From the NCBI RefSeq assembly GCF_010668805.1, contig NZ_WUFT01000007.1, forward strand, positions 62,001 through 126,000: a stretch of DNA of 64,000 bases. Direction: 5' to 3'. The stretch comes from Rhizobium phaseoli (GTDB lineage: Bacteria; Pseudomonadota; Alphaproteobacteria; Rhizobiales; Rhizobiaceae). Both the position numbers and the translations under genes were made by a program. Below are positions 1 through 8,652 of the stretch, in pieces (position 1 is the first letter of the stretch; each line of letters opens with the position of its first letter). The notes below the pieces were generated by a model. The model was not told the DNA's origin, did not search any database, and was given only the letters and a program-made list of their open reading frames with translations.

Positions 1-1077
1 TTCCAGCCAGAGCCGCCGCACATCGAGCGTCGATTTCTTCCGATCGGCCTTCATGTCGATGCGGCCGATCAGCCGGTCGCCTTCGAGCAGCGGGAAGACG
101 TAATAGCCATATTCGCGCTTCGGCTCGGGCACGAAAATCTCGATGCGGTAGAAGAAGCCGAACAGGCGTTCGGTGCGGTTGCGGTCGCGGATCATCGGGT
201 CGAAGGGGCTGAGCACGCGGATGCGCGGCGGCGCCCCGGGGTAATTGTCGAGCGTCGACAGAAAATCGGCGAAAGCCCAGGAGGGGCGCGGCTTGGCGCC
301 GAGCGCCGGTTCGATCAGCACTTCGATCAGCTCGTCGCGATGGGCTGATACCCAGGCTTTGGCTTCATCGGGCGAGACGAGGTTCCAGAAGGCTGAGATC
401 TCGCCATGGGTGGCGAAGCCGAGGCGGGCGAGCGCGCTGCGGCAGGCCCAGTCGACAAATTCCTCGCGGCTCACCTCCGGCTCGCGGAATTCGGCCGGGA
501 TGACGCGTTCGGTCAGATCATAGATCTTCTGGAAGTTCGATCGGCCGGCGATGGCGAACTTGCCGGTGTGCCAGAAATATTCGAGCGCCGTCTTGTTCGG
601 ATGCCAGTTCCACCAGCCGCCGGAGACATGGCCGTCGGCCTTGATGTCGCGGGCGAGGATCGCGCCGTCGCGCTCGACGCGCTCATAGGTCTCCTCGAAA
701 GCCGTCTCGAAACCCTCGCCGCGCCATTTGCGCCAGCGTTCGATGATGACCTTTTCCTGATGGCGGAACTTGTGTTTCCAATAGACGAAGAAGGCGCTCG
801 GCAGGATCGAGGCGTCATGCGTCCAGTGCTCGAACAGCGCGCCGTCCTTTTCGAGCAGCGCAGTCAGGTGCTCGCGCCGATAGGTCTGGTTGCGGGAAAA
901 CAGGATCTGATGATGCGCCCGCTCCACCGTCTGGATGCTGTCCACCTGAACGAAACCCAGCTCGCGGATGAGCTGCAACAGGCCCTCCTTGGTCAAGGCG
1001 CGGTTCGGTGGGGCGCTGAGGCCCTGCTTGGCAAGAAAGACACGGCGGGCGTCGGAATTGGAAAGCAGATTCGTCAT
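1..1077 (-). CDS. YcaQ/AlkZ-like winged-helix DNA glycosylase, partial (C-terminus outside window)
   Basis: The first 359 residues are present and the reading frame runs open off the left edge. They resemble the HTH_42/DUF1006 family, whose members YcaQ (E. coli) and AlkZ (Streptomyces) unhook interstrand DNA crosslinks and excise bulky alkylated bases. The segment around residues 42-62 reads GFVQVDSIQTVERAHHQ and continues ILFSR. It carries the Q-x-D catalytic motif (Gln44, Asp46) that marks the YcaQ branch. A Trp-rich stretch (GGWWNWHPNK) and a later PFDPMIRDR segment also fit the family. The start ATG at 1077 gives MTNLLSNSDARRVFLAKQG, matching the usual N-terminal helix. Role inferred: genome protection against crosslinking agents. 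The substrate is not shown by sequence. Confidence 0.85.
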   Translation of the reverse strand, partial: MTNLLSNSDARRVFLAKQGLSAPPNRALTKEGLLQLIRELGFVQVDSIQTVERAHHQILFSRNQTYRREHLTALLEKDGALFEHWTHDASILPSAFFVYWKHKFRHQEKVIIERWRKWRGEGFETAFEETYERVERDGAILARDIKADGHVSGGWWNWHPNKTALEYFWHTGKFAIAGRSNFQKIYDLTERVIPAEFREPEVSREEFVDWACRSALARLGFATHGEISAFWNLVSPDEAKAWVSAHRDELIEVLIEPALGAKPRPSWAFADFLSTLDNYPGAPPRIRVLSPFDPMIRDRNRTERLFGFFYRIEIFVPEPKREYGYYVFPLLEGDRLIGRIDMKADRKKSTLDVRRLWLE

Positions 1078-1187
1078 GGCGACATCATACTGCGGAAAAT
1101 CTTCCTAGCCACCCGATATCGCTATCGGATGTCGACAGCGAGGTTTGCTCTTTGTAGAAGCACTGCTGTCAGGTTAGCGCAGTGGCT

Positions 1188-1363
1188 GCCCCTCACCCTA
1201 ACCCTCTCCCCGTAGAAACGGGGAGAGGGGACGTGCCCTGCGAAACGTCGGCGGGGAGCGGAGAGGTTGCGGCATACCCCTTCGCCCCGTTTACGGGGGT
1301 CCGAAGGACGGGTTGAGACGAGTGGCTCAACCCAGGTGGGGTGGCGGCAGCCGGATGAGGGGC
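1188..1363. repeat. Palindromic intergenic repeat, family A (copy A1)
   Basis: About 175 bp bounded by inverted ends (GCCCCTCACCC on the left, GGATGAGGGGC on the right) with internal hairpins such as CTCCCCGTAGAAACGGGGAG. It matches the reverse complement of the element at 33845-34006 along its length, including the internal TCCGAAGGACGGG segment. This resembles rhizobial RIME-type elements. It fills the gap between the ycaQ-like gene and bioM. Nothing else is recognisable in the 347-bp gap, and I saw no TTATN4ATAA-like BioR box. Confidence 0.8.
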
Positions 1364-1424
1364 AGGTCTACGCGGATCTGCCCATGACGACGTTTTCCAG
1401 CGTCGCAGGGAGCGAGGGATTGGT

Positions 1425-2099
1425 TTGGATATTGTTTTCGAAGGTGCCGGGGTCAGTTTCGGGTCGCGCGTGGCGCTGGAGCCGCTGACGCTCGGCATCA
1501 GCGGCAAACGCATCGGCGTCATCGGGCTGAACGGTTCGGGCAAGACCACTTTCGCGCGGCTGATCAACGGGCTGAGCAAGCCGACGGTCGGGCGCGTCAC
1601 CGTCAACGGCCGCGATACGGCCGACGAGAAGACTGTTGTGGCCGATGTCGGTTTCATCTTCCAGTCGCCGCAAAACCAGATCATCCTGCCGATCGTCAGG
1701 GACGACATCGCCTTCGGGCTGAAGCGGCGCGGCTTCACCAAGGCGGAGATCGAGACGAAGGTCGAAGCCGTGCTTGCCCGCTTCGGCGCTCAAGCGCTCG
1801 GGGGTCGCCGGGCGCACGAGCTTTCCGGCGGCGAGCTGCAGGTGGCCGCCCTCTGCTCGGTGCTGGCGACTGGGCCTGGCATTCTCATCCTCGACGAACC
1901 CACAAACCAGCTCGACCTGAAAAACCGGGCGCTGGTCGAAGGGATCATCGCCGGGCTGCCGGAAAGCGCCATCGTCATCACCCATGATCTGGAATTGATC
2001 GCCGATTTCGAGCGGGTGCTGCTGTTTCATCAAGGGCGGCTTGCCGCGGATGCGCCGGCCACCGAGGCGATCACGCGCTACAGGGAGATCGCCGCCTGA
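1425..2099 (+). CDS. bioM: Biotin ECF transporter ATPase BioM
   Basis: ABC ATPase of 224 residues that powers biotin uptake as part of the energy-coupling-factor transporter BioMNY at the inner membrane. Visible motifs are Walker A GLNGSGKTT (residues 34-42), Q-loop FQSPQNQ (Gln80), signature LSGGE (133-137), Walker B ILILDEP and the switch His in THD (His187). The Q-loop sequence is of the ECF type. The start is a TTG preceded by a GAGGGA stretch; no nearby ATG in frame gives the conserved N-terminus. Its stop codon overlaps the bioN start (TGATG), so the two are translationally coupled. The call rests on the bioN and bioY genes downstream as much as on this protein alone. Confidence 0.93.
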   Translation: MDIVFEGAGVSFGSRVALEPLTLGISGKRIGVIGLNGSGKTTFARLINGLSKPTVGRVTVNGRDTADEKTVVADVGFIFQSPQNQIILPIVRDDIAFGLKRRGFTKAEIETKVEAVLARFGAQALGGRRAHELSGGELQVAALCSVLATGPGILILDEPTNQLDLKNRALVEGIIAGLPESAIVITHDLELIADFERVLLFHQGRLAADAPATEAITRYREIAA

Positions 2100-2707
2100 T
2101 GCAATCGCTCTATGTCGAAGGCAACAGCATGATGCACCGGCTTTCGCCGCGGCTAAAGCTGCTGTCGCTTGCGGCCTTCAGTGTCGTGCTGTTCATCAGC
2201 GACAATCTTGCTCCTCTTTCCATCGCCGTGCTGATGACGGCGGTTCTCTACGGCATGGTCGGCCTGCCGTTTGCGGATGCGCTCAGGCGGCTGCGGCCGA
2301 TCTTCCTGACGATCGCCGTCGTCGCGCTCTTCAACCTGATCTTCAATCCCTGGCACGAGGCGCTCGTGCCGCTGCTGCGGCTGACGGCGCTGATGCTTTT
2401 TGCCGCCACCGTGACCGCGACGACGTCGATCACCGCGTTCATCGACGAGGTGACGGCGCTTGCCCGCCCGCTGGAGCGCACCGGCTGGGTGCAGGCCGAC
2501 GATATCGGCCTGGCGCTTGGGCTGGTGCTGCGCTTCGTGCCCGAGATCGTCTCGCGTTATCAGGCGATCCGCGAGGCGCACAGGGCGCGTGGGCTGAAGG
2601 TCCGGCCGGCGAGCCTGCTTGCGCCGCTGATCATCCTGACGCTCAAGGATGCGGAAAATATCGCCGCAGCGATTGACGCGCGCGGCATTCGGCGGCATGG
2701 AAGTTAA
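2099..2707 (+). CDS. bioN: Biotin ECF transporter transmembrane T-component BioN
   Basis: Integral membrane coupling protein of 202 residues that links the ATPase BioM to the substrate-binding protein BioY. Several hydrophobic segments are visible (about residues 21-55, 67-83, 92-110, 136-150). The cytoplasmic coupling motifs typical of T-components are both present: ARG at 163-165 (HRARGLK) and ARG at 194-196 (IDARGIR). The start ATG overlaps the bioM stop by one base. The second gene of a three-gene operon. Confidence 0.93.
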   Translation: MQSLYVEGNSMMHRLSPRLKLLSLAAFSVVLFISDNLAPLSIAVLMTAVLYGMVGLPFADALRRLRPIFLTIAVVALFNLIFNPWHEALVPLLRLTALMLFAATVTATTSITAFIDEVTALARPLERTGWVQADDIGLALGLVLRFVPEIVSRYQAIREAHRARGLKVRPASLLAPLIILTLKDAENIAAAIDARGIRRHGS

Positions 2708-2731
2708 CCAATTTTAACCACGGAATTCTTG

Positions 2732-3295
2732 ATGAGCACCCGCGACCTCGTTCTCACTGCCCTCTTTGCCGCGATCATCGTGGCGCTCGGCCTGCTGCCG
2801 CCGATCCCGCTCGGCTTCATTCCGGTACCGATCACCGCCCAATCGCTTGGCGTCATGATGGCCGGCGTCGTGCTCGGCGCCCGGCGCGGCGCCATTGCCG
2901 TGATGATCGTGCTGCTGCTCGTCGCCATCGGCCTGCCGGTGCTTTCGGGCGGCCGCGGCGGCCTGGCGATCTTCGCCTCGCCGACCGCCGGCTTCCTGAT
3001 CGGCTGGATCTTTGCCGCCTTCGTCACCGGCTATCTCAGCGAGCGGCTGGTCAATGACCGGCAGTCCGGCCTGGTGCAGACGGTGAGCTTCTTCCTCACC
3101 GCCATGGCCGGCGGCGTCGTCGTGCTCTACGCCTTCGGCATCACCTATCTCGCCACCGTCGCCGGTCTCGGCTTCCCGAAAGCCTTCGTCGGCTCCATGG
3201 CCTTCGTTCCCGGCGATGTGATCAAGGCCTTCGTCGCCGCCCTGCTCGGCCGCGCCGTCATGGTCGGTTATCCCCTGCTGCCGGCGCGCGCGTAA
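2732..3295 (+). CDS. bioY: Biotin ECF transporter substrate-binding S-component BioY
   Basis: Membrane protein of 187 residues that binds biotin in the BioMNY transporter. It is almost entirely hydrophobic, with about six helices. It carries the family segments beginning GLLPPIPLGFIPVPITAQSL, GVVLGARRGAIAV, and a GGRGG...ASPTAGFLIGW stretch. I chose ATG 2732 rather than the TTG one codon earlier. It lies 24 bp after bioN and is followed by a clear hairpin terminator, so bioMNY looks like a complete operon. BioY alone can transport biotin in some bacteria; with BioMN it is a high-affinity importer. Confidence 0.95.
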   Translation: MSTRDLVLTALFAAIIVALGLLPPIPLGFIPVPITAQSLGVMMAGVVLGARRGAIAVMIVLLLVAIGLPVLSGGRGGLAIFASPTAGFLIGWIFAAFVTGYLSERLVNDRQSGLVQTVSFFLTAMAGGVVVLYAFGITYLATVAGLGFPKAFVGSMAFVPGDVIKAFVAALLGRAVMVGYPLLPARA

Positions 3296-3325
3296 GGCGT
3301 AGGCCACTCTATCGCAAGTGTAACA

Positions 3326-3356
3326 ATGGCTGCCTTCGGTTCGAAGGCGGCCATTT
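3326..3356 (+). terminator. Rho-independent-like terminator after bioY
   Basis: Stem ATGGCTGCCTTCG / CGAAGGCGGCCAT with a 3-nt loop (one G-T pair), followed by TTTT. It lies 30 bp after the bioY stop. Confidence 0.75.
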
Positions 3357-3493
3357 TCCGTTGATGGCTGCGTTCAACATCGATTGCGTCATCGGCATTA
3401 ACTCCGAGGAGCGACGGGAAAGCTGCGGGGGAGTATCGGAACGTCTGGCGTTCCTGTCTGTTGCCGTCTCTCACGGCTTGGGTAAAAGGCAAC

Positions 3494-3515
3494 AAAAAAC
3501 CGCCTTGAGGCGGTC
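3494..3515 (-). terminator. Rho-independent terminator of the small Gly-rich gene
   Basis: On the minus strand GACCGCC TCAA GGCGG is followed by a run of six T. It lies 25-45 bp beyond the stop of the small gene at 3541-3741, which supports that gene being real. Confidence 0.8.
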
Positions 3516-3540
3516 GGGCATTCTATCGATTTCTGTTTAT

Positions 3541-3741
3541 CTAGTCTCCACCTCCACCATCTCCCCCTCCTCCGTCACCACCGTCACAGGCGCCACCGTG
3601 GCAGTCGCCGCCATGTGAAAAGTCGCCCCCATCTCCACCGCCGTCGCCAGAACTACCCGGCTTGTGGCTATTGGCTGAGATCCCGACACAAAACAGGATG
3701 AAGCAGATGATGAGCAGGCCATTCGAGAACAGTGTTTCCAA
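3541..3741 (-). CDS. Small Gly/Asp-rich single-pass membrane protein, unknown function
   Basis: 66 residues. The N-terminus (residues 6-22, SNGLLIICFILFCVGIS) is a membrane helix or uncleaved signal. The tail is a low-complexity GGDGGD...HGGDCHGGACDGGDGG stretch with two Cys and two His, which could bind metal. The start is TTG at 3741, chosen because AAGGAAAC sits just upstream; the overlapping ATG frame (3722) lacks these traits. Support for a real gene: good ribosome site, a terminator downstream and a palindrome upstream. I do not recognise a named family. Confidence 0.6.
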   Translation of the reverse strand: METLFSNGLLIICFILFCVGISANSHKPGSSGDGGGDGGDFSHGGDCHGGACDGGDGGGGDGGGGD

Positions 3742-3785
3742 TCAGTTTCCTTTCGTTCGTTTCAGGAAATCTCGTTTCCTGATTA

Positions 3786-3804
3786 AAATAGTAGATTACT
3801 ATTT
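3786..3804. promoter_or_regulatory. Palindromic candidate operator upstream of the small Gly-rich gene
   Basis: Perfect inverted repeat AAATAGTA-GAT-TACTATTT in an AT-rich stretch, 45 bp upstream of the TTG start on the minus strand. It lies in the 187-bp gap after the LysR gene. Being a perfect 8-3-8 palindrome in high-GC DNA suggests a regulator site; the cognate protein is unknown. Confidence 0.45.
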
Positions 3805-3927
3805 CGATCGCGGCAATGGCTCCAATATGAAACTTTCATGACAGGCTGAAGCCCTCTCCCTTCAAACAGTCTCGCGCTCTGCGTTGCCAAATTACAGCGC
3901 AGAGTATTCCCGGATTGTTGTCGTCAC

Positions 3928-4821
3928 TTATTCAATGATCGGCGGACCAGCGGATCGGCATTCCTGCATGAACCACTCGGTGAAACGGCGCACCGGCTTT
4001 TTCGCCCAGGAACTGGTGATCAGGTAATATCCTTGGGTCTCTGCCGTCGCGATATCAGAAAGCACGACGAGGTCGCCGCGATCGATCTCTCGCCGAAACA
4101 CTTCGACCGGGCATAATGCCACCCCATGCCCGGCGATCACCGCCGTCGCTAGAATGTTGAAGTCCTGAAATATCGGCCCCCGAACCGGCACGGGCGCCCT
4201 TATATCAGTCTTTCGAAACCATTCTCTCCAGCCATCGGCGGATTCGTCGTGCAGCAGGTCGGCTGCTGCAAAGGGTACGCTGCCGACAGCCCAATTCCGC
4301 TTGGCCAGATAATGAACGCTCGCCACCGGCTGGTTGCGGCGGGAGAAAAGCAGGCGGCTCTCCCGCCCGCCCGACAGGTCTTCTCCCATGGTAATCAGAA
4401 CATCCAGGCTTTCGTCATCGAAGCGCTCTTCCGCTTTTGCATAGACGATCCTGACGTCGAGGTCGGGATCGCTCTCCCGGAAAGACGGAAGCGCCGGAAC
4501 CAGCCAGCGCGACGCGATCGAAGGAATGCATCCGACGGTGATCGAACGCATATTGTGGTCTCTGCGCATGTTGCCCGTGGCGTGAGCGATCGCTGCCAAT
4601 GAACCCGAGACGGCCAGATAATATTCGCTGCCCGCCGGGGTCAGCGCAACGCCGCGCCCGGATTTTTGAAGCAGCTTGCGCCCGAGCCACGCCTCCAGAT
4701 GTTTGAGCTGATGACTGATCGCCGCATGGGTCACATGCAGTTCGTCTCCGGCCTTTGACAGACTCATGAGCCGGGCGGTCGCTTCGAATGCTCTCAAGGC
4801 ATTCAGGGGCGGCAGCTGCAT
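3928..4821 (-). CDS. LysR-family transcriptional regulator (GcvA-like)
   Basis: 297 residues. The N-terminal winged helix (residues 4-60: [20 protein letters not shown], then [20 protein letters not shown]) and a C-terminal periplasmic-binding-like effector domain (from about 90) fit LysR regulators of the GcvA/AmpR branch. I start at ATG 4821, because AGGAA lies 8-9 nt upstream and the protein then begins [13 protein letters not shown], the usual N-terminus; an 18-codon extension is open but unlikely. It is divergent from ectC (216 bp between starts). LysR genes often control the divergent neighbour, so it may regulate ectC. The effector is unknown. Confidence 0.88.
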   Translation of the reverse strand: MQLPPLNALRAFEATARLMSLSKAGDELHVTHAAISHQLKHLEAWLGRKLLQKSGRGVALTPAGSEYYLAVSGSLAAIAHATGNMRRDHNMRSITVGCIPSIASRWLVPALPSFRESDPDLDVRIVYAKAEERFDDESLDVLITMGEDLSGGRESRLLFSRRNQPVASVHYLAKRNWAVGSVPFAAADLLHDESADGWREWFRKTDIRAPVPVRGPIFQDFNILATAVIAGHGVALCPVEVFRREIDRGDLVVLSDIATAETQGYYLITSSWAKKPVRRFTEWFMQECRSAGPPIIE

Positions 4822-5036
4822 ATGTTCAAATTCCTCATATGACAGACCGGGTTCATCATCCGCTGGAAATGTCAAAGCCTATCTATATCTTGTTCGCGAT
4901 GCGTCGAATTCAAACATGGCATGTAATTTATTCTAACATATTTCTCAATTTTGATCATTTGAAGCAAGCATGGATTCCAGTGCCTAATGGATCATGGAGA
5001 TCAGAAACATCTCCGTCATTCGCGAGAGGAAAGAAC

Positions 5037-5423
5037 ATGTTTGTGAGAAGCCTGAAACAAGTGGAGCAGACCGAGCGCTTCGTCGATTGGGGCAATGGCA
5101 CAAGCCATCGCCTGCTGACCAACGATGACGGGATGGGATTTACGGTCTGCCACACTGTCGTCCGCGCCAACACGCAAGCCCTGCTGCAGTACCGCAACCA
5201 CCTGGAGGCCTGCTATTGCATCCAGGGCGAAGGCGAGGTCGAGGATATGGACGGAAACGTCTTTCCGATCCGCGTCGGCGACATCTACGTCCTCGATCAA
5301 CATGACCGTCACTATTTGCGGGGCGGCAAGGACAAGGACCTCATTCTCGTCAGCGTCTTCAACCCGCCCCTGAAAGGGACGGAACGTCACGATCTGAACA
5401 ACGGAAGCGGTTCCGAATACTAA
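5037..5423 (+). CDS. ectC: Ectoine synthase-like protein, solitary
   Basis: 128 residues, normal length for EctC, the cupin enzyme that cyclises N-gamma-acetyl-diaminobutyrate to the compatible solute ectoine. It matches along its length: N-terminus [20 protein letters not shown], then [31 protein letters not shown] and [10 protein letters not shown]. The residues corresponding to the iron ligands of characterised EctC (Glu57, Tyr85, His93 in Paenibacillus lautus) are present as Glu57, Tyr84 and His92. ATG 5037 has GAGAGGAAAG just upstream. No ectA, ectB, ectD or ask_ect lies in the window, so ectoine could be made here only from an imported or unlinked precursor. It is flanked by LysR and LuxR regulators. 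Confidence 0.88.
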   Translation: MFVRSLKQVEQTERFVDWGNGTSHRLLTNDDGMGFTVCHTVVRANTQALLQYRNHLEACYCIQGEGEVEDMDGNVFPIRVGDIYVLDQHDRHYLRGGKDKDLILVSVFNPPLKGTERHDLNNGSGSEY

Positions 5424-5496
5424 GGCGAAATGAACCGCTCCTCCGGGGCAAAAACCCGTAGCGCCGGTCGAGCGACTCTGCTTTGGCCAGTGCCAT

Positions 5497-6600
5497 TCAA
5501 CGCATCAACAGCGACACCAGGCCGGCCTGGGAGTTGACCCCGAGCTTGGAATAGATGTTTCTCAGATGGGTTCTGACCGTCTCGTAGCTGATATCGTCGG
5601 CTACAGCCACTTCCCTGGCCGAATGGCCCGAGGCGATGCTCGATGCGATCCGGACTTCCGTTGCCGTCAGTTTGTAAAGCTGCATCAGCAAATCGCGCCG
5701 TTCACTCAGCGGTGTCGCCATCATCGGCTCGGCGATGAGAGCCACGGTCGGCCCCTCCAGAAACTCGGTGAAGGCATCGGACTGAAGCCGGACGAGGGTG
5801 ATGCGATAATTGTCCTGGTTCCTGCCCTTGACGATTGCCGTGTGCGGTTTTGTCTGCATACCGTTCCTGGAGGTCAGGAAGTCGAGAACGGCGGCCGACT
5901 TCTGGCAATGAAGCTGGAGCTTGTCATCCGCGGTGATCCGCACCGGCAGACCGGCTTCCACCAAGGCCTCCGCGCTCTTATTCCGGCAGCGGACTTTCCC
6001 TTGCTCCGAAATATAGATCAAGCCGACCCCGATGCTGTCGAACAGGGTTTGGCTTGCGTGTTCGTGCGGCGCGAACAAATCCCGTTTGCGAATGAAATCG
6101 AACGCCCTCTTCAGATGCGGCGCGAGGATCGTGTACCGTTCGGCTGCCTCCCTGTTAAGATCGGGGTCGGCCGAAGATGTCGAGGTCGACAGAATGAAGG
6201 TACGGGTTTCCTCGCGAATGATGGAAACACCCACACTCGTTTCGCATCCGGCCTGCCGCTTCAGCCAATCATTATAAAATTCCGATTTGATCAGCTCTTC
6301 GCGCGGAAAGATCTCGTCGCCGCACAGGCCCTGACCGACGGGCACGAGACCCAATCTCGGGATCCAAGGATTGACTGCGGCGAAGTGGCTGCTGAACTCA
6401 TCAACCTCGGCCTGCGAGAAGCCCGACATGAAGGGAACATGGGCAACGGACGAGGTCAGATCGTGGTAGTGCAGCGCGGCCTTGCCGCCCGGCGACGTTT
6501 GCGCAACACAATCGAGGAAATCCTGCCAGCTGCACTCGCCGAAGAGACTTCCATAAATCAAATCCGTCAAATGAGATGAAACGTCAGTCGATTGAACCAT
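5497..6600 (-). CDS. LuxR-type (GerE) transcriptional regulator
   Basis: 367 residues. A C-terminal GerE helix-turn-helix (about residues 310-367) contains LTATEVRIASSIASGHSARE and ETVRTHLRNIYSKLGVNSQA. The first 300 residues show no receiver or autoinducer-binding motif that I recognise; a PAS-like region is possible around 185-290 (QTLFDSIGVGLIYISEQGKV). It ends 73 bp beyond the convergent ectC stop, so it may belong functionally to the ectC neighbourhood. The start ATG 6600 has no strong ribosome site, so the N-terminus is the weak point. Confidence 0.85.
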   Translation of the reverse strand: MVQSTDVSSHLTDLIYGSLFGECSWQDFLDCVAQTSPGGKAALHYHDLTSSVAHVPFMSGFSQAEVDEFSSHFAAVNPWIPRLGLVPVGQGLCGDEIFPREELIKSEFYNDWLKRQAGCETSVGVSIIREETRTFILSTSTSSADPDLNREAAERYTILAPHLKRAFDFIRKRDLFAPHEHASQTLFDSIGVGLIYISEQGKVRCRNKSAEALVEAGLPVRITADDKLQLHCQKSAAVLDFLTSRNGMQTKPHTAIVKGRNQDNYRITLVRLQSDAFTEFLEGPTVALIAEPMMATPLSERRDLLMQLYKLTATEVRIASSIASGHSAREVAVADDISYETVRTHLRNIYSKLGVNSQAGLVSLLMR

Positions 6601-6725
6601 GATCGATTTTCAACATCGGCGAATGAAAGCATCTTCGAATAATCAATAGCGTTGAATTCGGAAATGCAACGGAATTCGCATGTTGATCTTCGATGAAACT
6701 GCCTCAGATGTCCTGGTTGCAGGCT

Positions 6726-7157
6726 CTAATCCAGAAAACGATAGAGCCAGTCCCGCGTCTCTTCCGGCAAAGACACCGGCTGCTGATCCTCCTGGGCGCG
6801 GGCCTGCCAGATGATCTCCACCTCGGCGGCGCGCTCCTCGCCGGTGTCGATCGAGACGATGAAGCCGATGGAGCGGACGCCGATCTTATCGACGGCGGCG
6901 GTGAAGATTGCCGGCTCGTCGTAATGCAGCGGGCGGTGGAGAACGCAGGTAATCTTGCTGGCGATATAGACCGGTTCATCCTCGACCTCGGGCCGTGCCG
7001 ACCAGAAGCTCGCAATGACGGACTCGGCGTAAGAAATATAGGAGGCCAGAAACATCTGGCCGGTCATATCGACATCGCGAAACGGCACGTGTATTTCCGC
7101 CACACCAGGGCGTTTCGACTGGTTCATCAATAACTCTGCTACAAAATTCCCCGCCAT
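6726..7157 (-). CDS. Acyl-CoA thioesterase, 4HBT/YbgC hot-dog family
   Basis: 143 residues. A segment around 23-48 (HVPFRDVDMTGQMFLASYIS) matches the catalytic D-x-D-x-x-G stretch of 4-hydroxybenzoyl-CoA thioesterase-like enzymes, with Asp30 as the likely catalytic acid. The HRPLHYDEP and RAAEVEIIWQA stretches fit the remaining strands. Substrate unknown. The start could be ATG 7157 or ATG 7127 (MNQSKRPGVAEI); neither has a strong ribosome site, and the shorter form begins nearer the domain. It is divergent from the HDAC-like gene. Confidence 0.8.
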   Translation of the reverse strand: MAGNFVAELLMNQSKRPGVAEIHVPFRDVDMTGQMFLASYISYAESVIASFWSARPEVEDEPVYIASKITCVLHRPLHYDEPAIFTAAVDKIGVRSIGFIVSIDTGEERAAEVEIIWQARAQEDQQPVSLPEETRDWLYRFLD

Positions 7158-7316
7158 TGACAGTAGCGACGGAGGCCTTCGAAGTAAACGGCTGAGATGA
7201 CAGGAATTTATAATGCAGCCGGTGGCGAGATGGCGCGGCAGGAGCGCTTGTTGAAATCGTCAGTCGATGCCCCATCTGCTGTGGAACATGACATAAGCGA
7301 CCGATAGAGTGTCTCC

Positions 7317-8252
7317 ATGAGCACCCGTCTTTATGAACATCCGATCTTCCTGGAACATGTGACGCCCGCCGGCCATCCGGAGCGATCGGACAGGATTCGC
7401 GCCATCAATGTCGCGCTCGAACATCCGAATTTCGAGCGGCTGGAGCGCCGGCAGGCGCCCCAGGCCAGCGAAGATGCGGTGCTGCTGGCGCATCCGGAGG
7501 AACATCTGAAAGCCGTGATGCGGGAGATTCCCGAGGAAGAGGGCGAGATCAACCAGCTCGAAGCCGATACCTATGCCAGTCCCAAAAGCCTGCAGGCGGC
7601 GCTGACCGGCATCGGCGGGGCGATGGCGGCGGTGGACGACGTCTTTTCCGGCCGGGCCGACAATGTCTTCGTCGCCGCCCGCCCGCCGGGGCACCATGCC
7701 GAGAAGATGACGGCGATGGGCTTCTGCTTCTTCAACAATGCGGCGATCGCCGCCCGCCATGCGCAAAAGAGGCATGGCGCCGAGCGTATCGCCATCGTCG
7801 ATTGGGACGTGCACCACGGCAATGGCACCCAGGATATCTTCTGGGACGATGCTTCGGTGCTGTTCTGCTCGACGCATCAGATGCCGCTCTATCCCGGCAG
7901 CGGCGCCAAGGACGAGAAGGGCAAGCACAACACCATCGTCAATGCGCCGCTTTCGCCGAATGTCGGCAGCGACCATTTTCGCGAGGCGTTCAAATCGCGC
8001 GTGCTGCCGGCGCTTGACGATTTCCGGCCGGATCTCATCATCATTTCGGCCGGCTTCGACGCCCATCACCGCGATCCGCTGGCGCAGATCAATCTGACCG
8101 GCGAGGATTTCGACTGGGCGACCGGGCGCGTGCTCGAACTCGCCGACCGGCACGCCAAGAACCGGGTCGTCAGCCTGCTCGAAGGTGGCTATGATCTGGA
8201 GGGGCTCGCCGAATCGGCGGGCATGCATATTCTGCGAATGATGAAGGGTTGA
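7317..8252 (+). CDS. Histone deacetylase-family (arginase-fold) zinc deacetylase
   Basis: 311 residues, a normal length for bacterial HDAC-like amidohydrolases related to acetoin-utilisation AcuC and acetylpolyamine deacetylases. The active-site motifs are complete: RPPGHHAE (His126, His127), [11 protein letters not shown] (zinc ligands Asp164 and His166), [11 protein letters not shown] (zinc ligand Asp248) and EGGYD (Tyr292). The natural substrate cannot be read from sequence. It is immediately followed by xseB (2-bp gap), an arrangement common in Rhizobiales, so the two are probably co-transcribed. Confidence 0.93.
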   Translation: MSTRLYEHPIFLEHVTPAGHPERSDRIRAINVALEHPNFERLERRQAPQASEDAVLLAHPEEHLKAVMREIPEEEGEINQLEADTYASPKSLQAALTGIGGAMAAVDDVFSGRADNVFVAARPPGHHAEKMTAMGFCFFNNAAIAARHAQKRHGAERIAIVDWDVHHGNGTQDIFWDDASVLFCSTHQMPLYPGSGAKDEKGKHNTIVNAPLSPNVGSDHFREAFKSRVLPALDDFRPDLIIISAGFDAHHRDPLAQINLTGEDFDWATGRVLELADRHAKNRVVSLLEGGYDLEGLAESAGMHILRMMKG

Positions 8253-8254
8253 GA

Positions 8255-8506
8255 ATGACTGACAGCGCCAAGCCTGAGGTATCAGGCCTTTCCTTCGAAA
8301 AGGCGGTCGCCGAACTCGAAAGCATCGTCGCCCGGCTGGAACGCGGCGACGTGGCGCTTGATGAATCCATCGAGATCTATGAGCGCGGCGAAGCGCTGAA
8401 GAAACATTGCGAGACGCTGCTTTCGGCCGCCGAGAACCGCATCGAGAAGATCAGGCTCGACCGCGCCGGCAAGCCTCAGGCCGTCGAGCCGCTCGACGGG
8501 GCCTGA
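8255..8506 (+). CDS. xseB: Exodeoxyribonuclease VII small subunit
   Basis: 83 residues, matching Xse[21 protein letters not shown], then [15 protein letters not shown] and [15 protein letters not shown]. With XseA (not in this window) it forms the single-strand-specific exonuclease VII. ATG 8255 is used, not the TTG two codons earlier that overlaps the HDAC-like gene. In many alphaproteobacteria xseB lies directly before dxs; here 4.9 kb separates them. Confidence 0.95.
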   Translation: MTDSAKPEVSGLSFEKAVAELESIVARLERGDVALDESIEIYERGEALKKHCETLLSAAENRIEKIRLDRAGKPQAVEPLDGA

Positions 8507-8514
8507 GGCCTGAT

Positions 8515-8561
8515 GCATATCGCCCGGACGTGTGCCGCGGTTCCGGGATAACGACGTGCAT
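8515..8561. repeat. Palindromic intergenic repeat, family C (copy C1)
   Basis: A 47-bp element with the core CCGCGGTTCCGGGATAACGA. Its reverse complement matches the two tandem copies at 39338-39384 and 39397-39443 in almost every position. It lies right after xseB. Confidence 0.75.
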
Positions 8562-8652
8562 GAAAACAAGTCGCTATAGCTGCCTTTTGGCGCTTGGCGA
8601 TCGGCTTGCGACCGATCTATGATCCCCTTCCAATATCATGAGGGGACAGAAA

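Noticed and set aside
1078..1424. Riboswitch or BioR box ahead of bioMNY
   Set aside because: The gap is mostly repeat A1; the hairpins there are explained by the repeat, and no TTAT...ATAA box is visible.
3537..3722. Alternative ATG frame of 61 codons overlapping the small Gly-rich gene
   Set aside because: It lacks a ribosome site and a coherent hydrophobic segment; the TTG frame has both plus a matching terminator.
8515..8561. tRNA or terminator after xseB
   Set aside because: No tRNA fold or T-run; the sequence is a family C repeat.
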